Shown here one piece after another: positions 1-5,361 of a DNA stretch of 5,361 bases (position 1 is the first letter of the stretch; the number at the start of each line of letters is the position of its first letter). The position numbers were made by a program, and so were the translations under genes. The DNA lies in contig JALWRV010000237.1 in NCBI GenBank assembly GCA_027080545.1, positions 1 through 5,361 of the forward strand, read 5' to 3'. The notes below the pieces were generated by a model. The model had not been told where the DNA came from, searched no databases, and saw only the letters and a list, made by a program, of their open reading frames with translations. Source of the stretch: Parvularculaceae bacterium (lineage in GTDB: Bacteria; Pseudomonadota; Alphaproteobacteria; Caulobacterales; Parvularculaceae).

Positions 1-88
1 CGGCGATAGCCACCCCTTGGTCAGCGGCTATAGCGCCACCGCCTTGGCAAAAAATCGCCGCATCGAGTTCAAGCTGACCGAGCGCTAA
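1..88 (+). CDS. OmpA-family peptidoglycan-binding protein, C-terminal end (partial)
   Basis: Only the last 28 codons are present, read from base 2 to a TAA stop at 86-88. The tail contains NRRIEFKLTER, preceded by GDSHPLVSGYSATALAK. An arginine-rich NRRIEF or NRRVEF motif close to the C-terminus, after a GxxxP element, is the signature end of the OmpA/MotB C-terminal domain, which binds peptidoglycan in the periplasm. The sequence shows the motif; the family call follows from it. Whether the full protein is an outer-membrane porin-like protein, a lipoprotein or a motor-type protein cannot be told because the rest lies left of the window. It is convergent with surf1, and the two stop codons overlap (85-88). 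Confidence 0.7.
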   Translation, partial: GDSHPLVSGYSATALAKNRRIEFKLTER

Positions 89-864
89 TCGCTATCCCCA
101 TCACGCCCCACAGATGCGCGTGAAGTAGAGGCACGCGAAGTTGACGCACGCGAAAAAGACAAAGCCAGATAGATCACCAACAAAACCAGCGCCAACCCAT
201 ACCAAGTCAGCGCATAATCCAGATGATTGTTGGGCAAATCGAGATAGGTTTTTTCCGCCACCGCAAATTGCCCTGTGGCGCCGGGGGCTTCATCCGCGTC
301 AATCCACAAAAGTGGGCTATCAACGCCCAACGCCTCATTAAAAGCGGCAATATCGCGTTGATACCAAATATTACGCGCCACATCGGGCTTTGGGGCTAAC
401 CAGCGGGCGAATAAGGGCAAGGGTCGGTAAACCCGCAAGGTGCCTATGATTTTTTGCGGGCGTTGCGCAAGGCTGAGCGATGACAGTTGTGTGATATTTT
501 GCTCTGGCACAAACCCAAGGTTAACGAACAGATTTAAAGCTGTCTCGCTTTCTCCTAAAGTGCGATAGGGGGTAAAAATATAATAGCCAACACGCCCATG
601 ATTTGAGCCAAATATCTTTGCCGGCCCCTTGCCAACGGGCATACCATCAATATAGACGCGCATAAATTCCACATCCCCGCCGCGCCCCATCGCCATCAGC
701 GCCTCTTCTACCGGCACCGGTGCTGCCTCTTGCTTGGCCTCTATGGCCGACAACAAGTCCAGTTTCCATTGAAGTCTTTGCACCTGCCATGTGCCGAGCC
801 ATAGAAGAATGCCCATGGCAATGGCGGTGGCAAGGGTTAGACCAGGCTTGAACTGAAAACGCAT
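85..864 (-). CDS. surf1: SURF1 family cytochrome c oxidase assembly protein
   Basis: SURF1 is an inner-membrane protein that helps insert heme a into subunit I of cytochrome oxidase. The 259-residue product has the family layout: an N-terminal membrane helix (about residues 8-27) running into GTWQVQRLQWK, a large periplasmic domain, and a second helix (about 217-237) introduced by NNHLDYALTWYGLA, the typical SURF1 end motif. I chose the ATG at 862-864 because the protein then begins MRFQFKPGLTLA, as family members do, and an AAAGG lies 10 bases upstream. A longer reading from an ATG at 910-912, abutting the DUF983 stop, adds 16 residues (MSCWVKMSCGFKGLSN) unlike the family. The last 20 or so residues are an odd Ser/Arg/Ala/Thr repeat followed by an acidic end. 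It is the last gene of the operon on this strand. Confidence 0.93.
   Translation of the reverse strand: MRFQFKPGLTLATAIAMGILLWLGTWQVQRLQWKLDLLSAIEAKQEAAPVPVEEALMAMGRGGDVEFMRVYIDGMPVGKGPAKIFGSNHGRVGYYIFTPYRTLGESETALNLFVNLGFVPEQNITQLSSLSLAQRPQKIIGTLRVYRPLPLFARWLAPKPDVARNIWYQRDIAAFNEALGVDSPLLWIDADEAPGATGQFAVAEKTYLDLPNNHLDYALTWYGLALVLLVIYLALSFSRASTSRASTSRASVGRDGDSD
109..153 (-). repeat. Three tandem 15-base units encoding SRAST in the SURF1 tail
   Basis: Three in-frame 15-base units lie side by side near the 3' end of surf1. On the coding strand they read TCGCGTGCGTCAACT, TCGCGTGCCTCTACT and TCACGCGCATCTGTG, giving SRAST, SRAST and SRASV. The first two differ at two third-codon positions, and the third is more diverged. 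The units sit just after the last membrane helix, so they would form a soluble tail, by inference on the cytoplasmic side. They look like a small coding minisatellite. Confidence 0.85.
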
Positions 865-912
865 ATTCGAGAGACCTTTAAACCCGCATGACATTTTGAC
901 CCAACACGACAT

Positions 913-1302
913 TTATTGATCTGGGCGATCCTGCTCCCGCATCCGCCCCTCAGCCGCGTGATGATTATATTGCTGGGCCACCAGCCACGCTTTCATCATC
1001 GGGGTTAACACGCCAATCAACGCCACCGATAAAATGACCGACAACAGCAATACCAGCCAAATGGGCATGTGAATGATCAGCTGCAAAATCATGGCTAAAG
1101 CCATGGCCAAGAAGCCGACAATGAAAATCATAAACACGGCTGGCCCATCACCGGTATCGGCTTTGCTATAATCGAGACCGCAGCGGGGACATTCAGGCCG
1201 CACTTTCAAGAACCCGGCAAACAGGGCGCCCTCACCACAACGCGGGCATTTACGACCCATGGCTGTCTTTAAGGGATCTTGGGGTGGATAGTTTTTCGCC
1301 AC
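913..1302 (-). CDS. DUF983 zinc-ribbon membrane protein
   Basis: The product of about 129 residues begins with a likely zinc ribbon made of two CPRCG knuckles (residues 19-23 and 38-42). The motif DTGDGPAVF (49-57) follows, then two hydrophobic helices (about 55-77 and 80-100) and a tail with KAWLVAQQYNHHAAEG. This is the architecture of DUF983 proteins, which sit between ctaE and surf1 in many alphaproteobacterial oxidase operons. Position suggests a role in oxidase assembly or metal handling, but no activity is established. I take GTG at 1300-1302 as the start because AGGAGG (1311-1316) lies 8 bases upstream of it; a TTG at 1306-1308 is in frame but only 2 bases from that site. The stop TAA abuts an in-frame ATG of the surf1 frame. 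Confidence 0.9.
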   Translation of the reverse strand: MAKNYPPQDPLKTAMGRKCPRCGEGALFAGFLKVRPECPRCGLDYSKADTGDGPAVFMIFIVGFLAMALAMILQLIIHMPIWLVLLLSVILSVALIGVLTPMMKAWLVAQQYNHHAAEGRMREQDRPDQ

Positions 1303-1310
1303 GATCAAGC

Positions 1311-1316
1311 CCTCCT
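1311..1316 (-). promoter_or_regulatory. Strong ribosome binding site that decides the DUF983 start
   Basis: The minus strand reads AGGAGG, a full match to the core Shine-Dalgarno sequence, in the short gap after ctaE. Spacing is 8 bases to GTG at 1300-1302 and only 2 bases to the in-frame TTG at 1306-1308. The spacing therefore favours the GTG. Confidence 0.75.
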
Positions 1317-1344
1317 AACCCAGCCTCAACGGCAAGACCTAGGG

Positions 1345-2307
1345 TCAGCCGAGCAGGCCTTCATTTCCGGCCACATAGATGGAAGCAAACAGGAACAACC
1401 AGACCACATCCACAAAGTGCCAATACCATGCCGCTGCTTCAAACCCGAAATGACGCTCTGCGGTAAACTGCCCCGCCAATCCGCGAAACAGACACACGGT
1501 CAAGAAAATCGTCCCAATGATCACATGGGCCCCGTGGAAACCTGTGGCCATGAAGAAGGTGCCCCCATAAAGGTTCGCCTTATAGGTGAACATGCGCTCG
1601 ACATTGTCACCAAAGCCATAGAGCAGTACTTCATTATATTCTACATATTGCAGAAACGTGAAAAACAGGCCGAGAATGATGGTCAGCGTCAGGCCAGCGA
1701 TAAAGCCTTTGCGATCATCATGGGTAATCGCGTGATGCGCCCATGTGACGGTGGTGCCCGACAAAAGCAAAATCAGCGTATTGAGCAATGGCAAATGCCA
1801 TGGGTCCAGCGGTTCCACGCCTTTGGGGGGCCACATATCGCCAGTCACGTGTGCGCGGGCATCATTCATCAGATAGGCCGGTAGCCCATCAGCGTTGAGC
1901 AATTGCGATCCATCTGTAAGCAAGATGGGGTCCCCCGCCCCGGGAAACAGGGCCGCGCCAAAATAGGCCCAGAACCAGGCGACAAAAAACATCACTTCCG
2001 AAGCAATGAACAGGATCATACCATAGCGCAAACCGATGCGCACCACTGGCGACGTATTCTCGCCCTTGATGCTTTCTTTGACCACATCGCGCCACCACCC
2101 GGCCATGGTGATCAGCAAAACCGCAAAGCCGGTGAGAAATAGCCAGGGTCCGTGTACCCCGAACAGCGCCGGGGCATCGGAACCCGGTGGTGGCGTATGC
2201 GACCAAGCGACCACGCCAATAGCCGTCAGGGCTGCCCCCACAGAGCCGATCAGCGGCCATGGGCTCGGGTTTACCAAATGATAATCATGCTCAACAGCGC
2301 CAGCCAT
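1345..2307 (-). CDS. ctaE: Cytochrome c oxidase subunit III
   Basis: Subunit III is the third core membrane subunit of aa3 oxidase; it holds lipids and stabilises proton uptake through subunit I. The 320-residue product has seven predicted helices and clear family motifs: HDYHLVNPSPWP at the N-terminus, RYGMILFIASEVMFFVAWFW (94-113, with conserved Glu104), DPWHLPLLNTLILLLSGTTV (168-187), GFHGAHVIIG (256-265) and WYWHFVDVVWLFLF (294-307). The ATG has GAGG 8 bases upstream. It is longer than the roughly 270-residue bacterial norm. The excess lies mainly in a polar loop of about 30 residues before WPPKGVEPLDPW (about 126-157) and a shorter one near 231-245. A 118-base gap separates it from ctaG upstream. 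Confidence 0.97.
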   Translation of the reverse strand: MAGAVEHDYHLVNPSPWPLIGSVGAALTAIGVVAWSHTPPPGSDAPALFGVHGPWLFLTGFAVLLITMAGWWRDVVKESIKGENTSPVVRIGLRYGMILFIASEVMFFVAWFWAYFGAALFPGAGDPILLTDGSQLLNADGLPAYLMNDARAHVTGDMWPPKGVEPLDPWHLPLLNTLILLLSGTTVTWAHHAITHDDRKGFIAGLTLTIILGLFFTFLQYVEYNEVLLYGFGDNVERMFTYKANLYGGTFFMATGFHGAHVIIGTIFLTVCLFRGLAGQFTAERHFGFEAAAWYWHFVDVVWLFLFASIYVAGNEGLLG

Positions 2308-2337
2308 ATTAAATCCCTCGTTGAATCAGCTCGTTTC

Positions 2338-2377
2338 AGGCTTCTTTTACCGTGCTCCTTCGCCAGTTTCAAAGCCT
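2338..2377. repeat. Inverted repeat AGGCTT/AAGCCT in the ctaG-ctaE gap
   Basis: On the plus strand, AGGCTT at 2338-2343 and AAGCCT at 2372-2377 are perfect 6-base inverted copies separated by 28 bases. The arms flank the candidate ctaE promoter at 2344-2372. The arrangement could be an operator or a weak RNA hairpin, and a 6-base match can also arise by chance. Confidence 0.35.
2344..2372 (-). promoter_or_regulatory. Candidate internal promoter for ctaE
   Basis: The minus strand reads TTGAAA (2367-2372), a 17-base spacer, then TAAAAG (2344-2349). This matches the sigma-70 consensus at 5 of 6 bases in the -35 box and 4 of 6 in the -10 box, with ideal spacing. Transcription would begin near 2337 and leave a leader of about 30 bases before the ctaE ATG, carrying its ribosome binding site. 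The unusually wide gap in an otherwise compact operon supports it. Motif matches of this kind are common by chance. Confidence 0.35.
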
Positions 2378-2425
2378 AATACGGCCCTTTTTGGCAAAAA
2401 ATCTCTGTAAAACCAGACCCCTTTA

Positions 2426-3004
2426 TCAGTTCGACGGTGCGGACTGTTCGAGGCTGGCATAATAATCTTCTTCTGCCTGCTCGTTGCGGGCAAAAGTATA
2501 GGAAATAGTGATTACCGTGACATCGTCCAGATTGCGATCATCGGCCAAGGCCGGATCAATGAAAAAGGTCATGGGCAGTTCAGATTTTTCATGGGGTTTC
2601 AAGATTTGTTCCGTGAAGCAAAAGCACTCAATCTTGTTAAAATAAAGCCCGGCCTTGGCTGGCACCACATTATAGGTGGCCGTGCCTATGATAAGCTCGT
2701 CTGAGAGGTTTTCAGCGGTGTAATAGGCCAATGCCGTTTGGCCAATTTTCATCTCTTCGGAAATTTGTGCCGGTTTGAATTTCCAAGGCAGATCCGGGGC
2801 TGTGGCAGAATTAAAACGCACAATAATCGTGCGATCCAAAACACGGTCAGCGGCTTTTTCGGCCCGCTGGGTCGTGCCCCCAAAGCCGGTAACCTGACAA
2901 AAAGTCTTGTAAAGTGGCACCGCTGCAAAAGATAGTCCGACCATTGAGGCCACAACCAAAGAGACAATCATGGCCGTTTTGCTGTTCTTATCAGGCTTGC
3001 TCAT
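2426..3004 (-). CDS. ctaG: Cytochrome c oxidase assembly protein CtaG (Cox11), copper chaperone
   Basis: Cox11/CtaG proteins deliver copper to the CuB site of subunit I from the periplasmic face of the inner membrane. The 192-residue product has one N-terminal membrane anchor (about 11-31), then PLYKTFCQVTGFGGT with the conserved Cys36. The soluble domain follows, with the copper-binding motif ECFCFTEQ (Cys127 and Cys129) after GLYFNKI. All three cysteines needed for copper handling are present. DVTVITISYTF (161-171) near the end is also typical. The length is normal for the family. The ATG overlaps the upstream coxF stop in an ATGA, and GGAG lies 8 bases upstream, so translation is probably coupled as well as independently initiated. 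Confidence 0.97.
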   Translation of the reverse strand: MSKPDKNSKTAMIVSLVVASMVGLSFAAVPLYKTFCQVTGFGGTTQRAEKAADRVLDRTIIVRFNSATAPDLPWKFKPAQISEEMKIGQTALAYYTAENLSDELIIGTATYNVVPAKAGLYFNKIECFCFTEQILKPHEKSELPMTFFIDPALADDRNLDDVTVITISYTFARNEQAEEDYYASLEQSAPSN

Positions 3005-3246
3005 CTAACGGACTCCGAAAGGCGTAAAATAGTTACTGCAAATACGAGCAAGCAAAAACCGACAATCCCCAGTGCCAGCGCCATATTCCGCCGATCCCGC
3101 GCCTTTTTTTGCGCCGGTGTCAATGTTTCAAAAGAACCGGTGGGCAATCCGTGGCCAGCTTTGAAAAAATCATTTTCAACGCCCCCCTTACCGCTCTCAT
3201 CGCTCTCGCCTGCGGGCAGAATAGTTTTATTTTGAGGGTCGGTCAT
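3001..3246 (-). CDS. coxF: CoxF-like small single-helix membrane protein
   Basis: This 81-residue protein lies between ctaB and ctaG, the place where alphaproteobacteria carry the small coxF gene. Residues 44-75 resemble CoxF: PAQKKARDRRNMALALG leads into one hydrophobic helix (about 55-75) ending in TILRL. The first 40 or so residues are hydrophilic and charged, longer than the short N-terminus I would expect of a CoxF. I chose the ATG at 3244-3246, which overlaps the ctaB stop as ATGA; a longer frame starting at 3282 would run back into ctaB and is unlikely. The stop again overlaps the ctaG ATG. No good Shine-Dalgarno site is close (AGGA is 11 bases away), so it probably depends on coupling to ctaB translation. 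The function is unknown; it may assist oxidase assembly or partner CtaG. Confidence 0.75.
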   Translation of the reverse strand: MTDPQNKTILPAGESDESGKGGVENDFFKAGHGLPTGSFETLTPAQKKARDRRNMALALGIVGFCLLVFAVTILRLSESVR

Positions 3247-4172
3247 GGGCGAAGAAGTCCTGAAAGGATGGGGCCAAACCATTGATCCAACAGCAGGGCC
3301 GCAAACAAAATGAATAAATACCAGATGGAAAAAATAAATAATCGCGCGGCGGCTTTATCTCCCTGTCCACCGGAAGGAGTGCGCAACAATTGAAAGGACA
3401 GCCAAACAAACCACCCCCCCATCCCCGCTGCCATCACCCCATAAAACCAACTGCCCAGACCTAAAAATACCGGCGAGACCCCCAGCGGTGCGAGCAATAG
3501 GGCATAAAGTAGAATTTGTTTTTTGGTCGCCGCCAATCCATGCACATTGGGCATCATCGGCACCCCGGCATCGGCGTAATCCCCAACTTTAAAAATCGAC
3601 AACGCCCAGAAATGCGGCGGCGTCCAGATAAAGATAATCGCAAATAAGAGCCACGCTTCCAATGGTGCCTGACCGCTAACCGCCGCCCAGCCGACCACTG
3701 GCGGCAAAGCCCCAGCGGCCCCGCCAATAACGATATTTTGCGGGGTGGAGCGCTTTAACCACATGGAATAGATAACCACATAGAAAAAGATGGTGAAGGC
3801 CAAAAGCCCGGCGGCAAGATAGTTGGCCGCCAAAGCCAGCACAATCACCGAAAAACAGGATAAAAATAGGCCAAACCCGAACGCATCGGAGCGATGCACT
3901 TTACCATCGGGTATTGGACGCTTGGCCGTGCGAGACATGATCGCATCAATATCCGCATCCCACCACATGTTCAGCGCCCCCGACGCCCCCGCCCCAACCG
4001 CAATAGCGATGAGAGAAATAATCGCCAAAGGCCAGTTAGCGACAGGCCCCGGCGCAACAACCATGCCCACGAGAGCGGTAAAAATAACCAGCGACATCAC
4101 CCGTGGTTTCAACAAGGCAATATAATCCCCGGCCCCACCCAATGATTGGGAAGAGATTTTGGTCGCAGACAT
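3243..4172 (-). CDS. ctaB: Protoheme IX farnesyltransferase (heme O synthase)
   Basis: CtaB is an inner-membrane UbiA-type prenyltransferase that adds a farnesyl group to heme B, giving heme O, the precursor of heme A. Numbering from the ATG at 4170-4172 (309 residues), the protein has DYIALLKPRVMSLVIFTALV near the start and the first Asp-rich motif in NMWWDADIDAIMSRTAKRPI (Asn68, Asp72, Asp76). It then has TPPHFWALSIFKVGDYADAG leading into VPMMP, the second Asp-rich motif. The polytopic hydrophobic pattern is as expected. The start is uncertain: ATG at 4185-4187 and GTG at 4197-4199 are in frame. I prefer 4172 because it gives a typical short N-terminus and has a weak GAAG upstream. The gene ends in an ATGA overlap with coxF. 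Confidence 0.95.
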   Translation of the reverse strand: MSATKISSQSLGGAGDYIALLKPRVMSLVIFTALVGMVVAPGPVANWPLAIISLIAIAVGAGASGALNMWWDADIDAIMSRTAKRPIPDGKVHRSDAFGFGLFLSCFSVIVLALAANYLAAGLLAFTIFFYVVIYSMWLKRSTPQNIVIGGAAGALPPVVGWAAVSGQAPLEAWLLFAIIFIWTPPHFWALSIFKVGDYADAGVPMMPNVHGLAATKKQILLYALLLAPLGVSPVFLGLGSWFYGVMAAGMGGWFVWLSFQLLRTPSGGQGDKAAARLFIFSIWYLFILFAALLLDQWFGPILSGLLRP

Positions 4173-4220
4173 ATTTTCTTCGCGCATCAGTTCGACCACA
4201 GCAAAACCCGAATTAACCCC

Positions 4221-4249
4221 GTTACAAAGCGGGAAAAACCGAGCGACAA
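4221..4249 (-). promoter_or_regulatory. Weak candidate promoter for ctaB overlapping the terminator
   Basis: The minus strand has TTGTCG (4244-4249), a 17-base spacer, then TGTAAC (4221-4226), each box matching the sigma-70 consensus at 4 of 6 bases. It would start transcription near 4214, about 40 bases before the preferred ctaB ATG. Its -35 box lies in the loop and arm of the ctaD terminator. The match is weak; I list it because a terminator here implies that ctaB needs readthrough or its own promoter. Confidence 0.2.
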
Positions 4250-4267
4250 ATTCGCCCGGTTTTTCTC
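4231..4267 (-). terminator. Rho-independent terminator or attenuator after ctaD
   Basis: On the minus strand, AAAAACCGGGCG (4253-4264) pairs with CGCTCGGTTTTT (4234-4245) around a 7-base loop, with a single G-U pair. Three further pairs, one of them G-U, extend the stem to 15. The GC-rich core followed by five U residues is a classic intrinsic terminator, and the matching A-run would let it work in both directions. It begins 24 bases after the ctaD stop and precedes ctaB, so it probably ends many ctaD transcripts and lets only part of the flow reach the assembly genes. Confidence 0.75.
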
Positions 4268-4291
4268 AATTACTATCCATCCAATCGACCA

Positions 4292-5361
4292 CTATTCAAC
4301 CCGTGGTAGTTTGTTGAACTGGTGGAATGGCGGTGGTGACGGCAGTGTCCACTCCAAAGTGGTTGCCCCCTCGCCCCATGGATTGGCTACCCCTTTGCGC
4401 CGTTGCAAGAAGGAAACCGCAATCCCCACAAAGAACGCTAACACACCCACCAAGGTGATTAGATAGCCAACCGAGGACACATAATTCCAATGGGCGAAGG
4501 CTTCATTATAGTCGATATAACGCCGCGGCATGCCTTGAAGGCCAAGGAAATGTTGCGGGAAGAAGACAATGTTCACACCGACGAACATAAGCCAGAAATG
4601 CAAACCGGCAAAAAACACATTATATTTTATGCCATACATTTTCTCGAACCAATAATACCAGCCCGCAAAAATCGAGAACACCGCACCGAGTGACAACACA
4701 TAGTGGAAGTGCGCCACCACATAATAGGTGTCATGCAATGCCTGATCGATCCCCGCATTGGCCAAAACCACGCCCGTAACACCGCCAACGGTGAACAGGA
4801 AGATAAAGCCCATGGCCCAGAGCATCGGGATTTTAAACTCGATGGAGCCTCCCCACATGGTCGCGATCCATGAGAATATTTTAATACCGGTGGGTACCGC
4901 AATAACCATGGTGGCAGCCGTAAAATAGGCTTTCATATTCACCGATAATCCGACCGTATACATATGGTGCGCCCACACGATGAAACCCACAAAACCAATC
5001 GCAACCATGGCATAGGCCATGCCGAGATAGCCGAAAATAGGCTTCTTGGAAAAAGTTGAGACGATATGGGAAATGATACCAAAGCCCGGCAGGATCAAAA
5101 TATACACTTCCGGGTGGCCGAAGAACCAGAACAGATGCTGATAAAGAATGGGATCACCCCCAGCGGTCCAGTCAAAAAACGCGGTGCTGAACATACGGTC
5201 GGTCAACAACATGGTAACCGCCCCGGCCAGAACTGGCAAAGACAATACCAGCAAAAACGCGGTGACCAATACGGACCACGCAAACAGCGGCATTTTGTGG
5301 AGGGTCATGCCCGGTGCACGCATGTTAAAAATCGTGGTGATAAAATTGATCGCCCCAAGAA
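4292..5361 (-). CDS. ctaD: Cytochrome c oxidase subunit I, aa3 type (partial, N-terminus missing)
   Basis: Subunit I holds heme a and the heme a3-CuB centre where oxygen is reduced and protons are pumped. The window contains the last 355 or so residues; about 170-200 lie past the right edge. Numbering from the first full codon: GHPEVYIL (81-88) carries a CuB His, the Glu of the D-channel and the Tyr cross-linked to that His. WAHHMYT gives the other two CuB histidines (131, 132). VPTGIKIFSW has the K-channel Lys160. HDTYYVVAHFHYVLS supplies the Mg-site His/Asp plus the heme a3 (His217) and heme a (His219) ligands. MPRRYIDY has the arginine pair near the heme propionates. The Glu and Tyr mark it as an A-type proton-pumping oxidase. 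No catalytic residue in the visible part is missing. The internal ATG at 5321-5323 is not the start, since LGAINFITTIFN continues upstream in frame. Confidence 0.98.
   Translation of the reverse strand, partial: LGAINFITTIFNMRAPGMTLHKMPLFAWSVLVTAFLLVLSLPVLAGAVTMLLTDRMFSTAFFDWTAGGDPILYQHLFWFFGHPEVYILILPGFGIISHIVSTFSKKPIFGYLGMAYAMVAIGFVGFIVWAHHMYTVGLSVNMKAYFTAATMVIAVPTGIKIFSWIATMWGGSIEFKIPMLWAMGFIFLFTVGGVTGVVLANAGIDQALHDTYYVVAHFHYVLSLGAVFSIFAGWYYWFEKMYGIKYNVFFAGLHFWLMFVGVNIVFFPQHFLGLQGMPRRYIDYNEAFAHWNYVSSVGYLITLVGVLAFFVGIAVSFLQRRKGVANPWGEGATTLEWTLPSPPPFHQFNKLPRVE

Noticed and set aside
117..152. CGCGTG/CACGCG dyads near the end of surf1 as a terminator for either convergent gene
   Set aside because: The arms arise from the SRAST repeat units, are only six pairs long, and no U-run follows on either strand.
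862..912. Extended SURF1 start at the ATG abutting the DUF983 stop
   Set aside because: The added 16 residues do not resemble SURF1 N-termini and no well-placed ribosome binding site precedes that ATG; the start at 864 has AAAGG and a family-like N-terminus.
1279..1884. A 201-residue plus-strand open frame opposite ctaE
   Set aside because: It lies antisense to strongly supported ctaE and DUF983 coding sequence, has no recognisable domain, and its Gln/His/Arg-rich make-up is what a mirrored membrane-protein gene gives.
2388..2400. TTTTTGGCAAAAA dyad as a terminator after ctaG
   Set aside because: The stem is only five A-T pairs around a three-base loop, without a GC core; it is unlikely to stop transcription.
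3823..4145. Plus-strand open frames opposite ctaB
   Set aside because: They are fully antisense to a clear heme O synthase and have no family motif or ribosome binding site worth noting.
1..5361. Mobile element, CRISPR array, tRNA or defence-type system
   Set aside because: No transposase, regularly spaced repeats, tRNA-like fold or unfamiliar gene cluster is visible; nearly every base is accounted for by oxidase genes.

Overview
The window holds most of an aa3-type cytochrome c oxidase operon of an alphaproteobacterium, all on the minus strand. In transcription order the genes are ctaD (subunit I, 5' end beyond the right edge), ctaB (heme O synthase), a small CoxF-like membrane protein, ctaG (Cox11 copper chaperone), ctaE (subunit III), a DUF983 zinc-ribbon membrane protein and surf1. 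At the extreme left edge is the last stretch of a plus-strand gene for an OmpA-family protein, convergent with surf1.

The alphaproteobacterial assignment rests on the order ctaD-ctaB-coxF-ctaG-ctaE-DUF983-surf1, which is characteristic of that class, and on the protein sequences (A-type subunit I, Cox11 with CFCF, the paired CPxCG DUF983 protein). Base composition looks moderate. I cannot place it to order or genus. Rhizobial versions often continue into ispH, thrB or thrC after surf1; here the cluster stops at surf1.

The genes work together on one enzyme. CtaD carries heme a and the heme a3-CuB centre, and CtaE is the third core subunit. CtaB makes heme O, the precursor of heme A. CtaG delivers copper to the CuB site. 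SURF1 helps place heme a. The CoxF-like and DUF983 proteins travel with the operon but have no established biochemical role. Subunit II (ctaC) is not in the window and normally lies upstream of ctaD.

Layout: ctaB, coxF and ctaG form a tight block with two 4-base ATGA overlaps. Two gaps look regulatory. The ctaD-ctaB gap holds a strong terminator-like hairpin. The 118-base ctaG-ctaE gap holds a candidate promoter inside an inverted repeat. The surf1 and OmpA-family stop codons overlap, so no spacer separates the convergent units.

I see no mobile element, CRISPR array, RNA gene or wholly new system. The oddities are modest: extra soluble loops in subunit III, a long hydrophilic N-terminus on the CoxF-like protein, a pentapeptide repeat tail on SURF1, and the internal regulatory signals.
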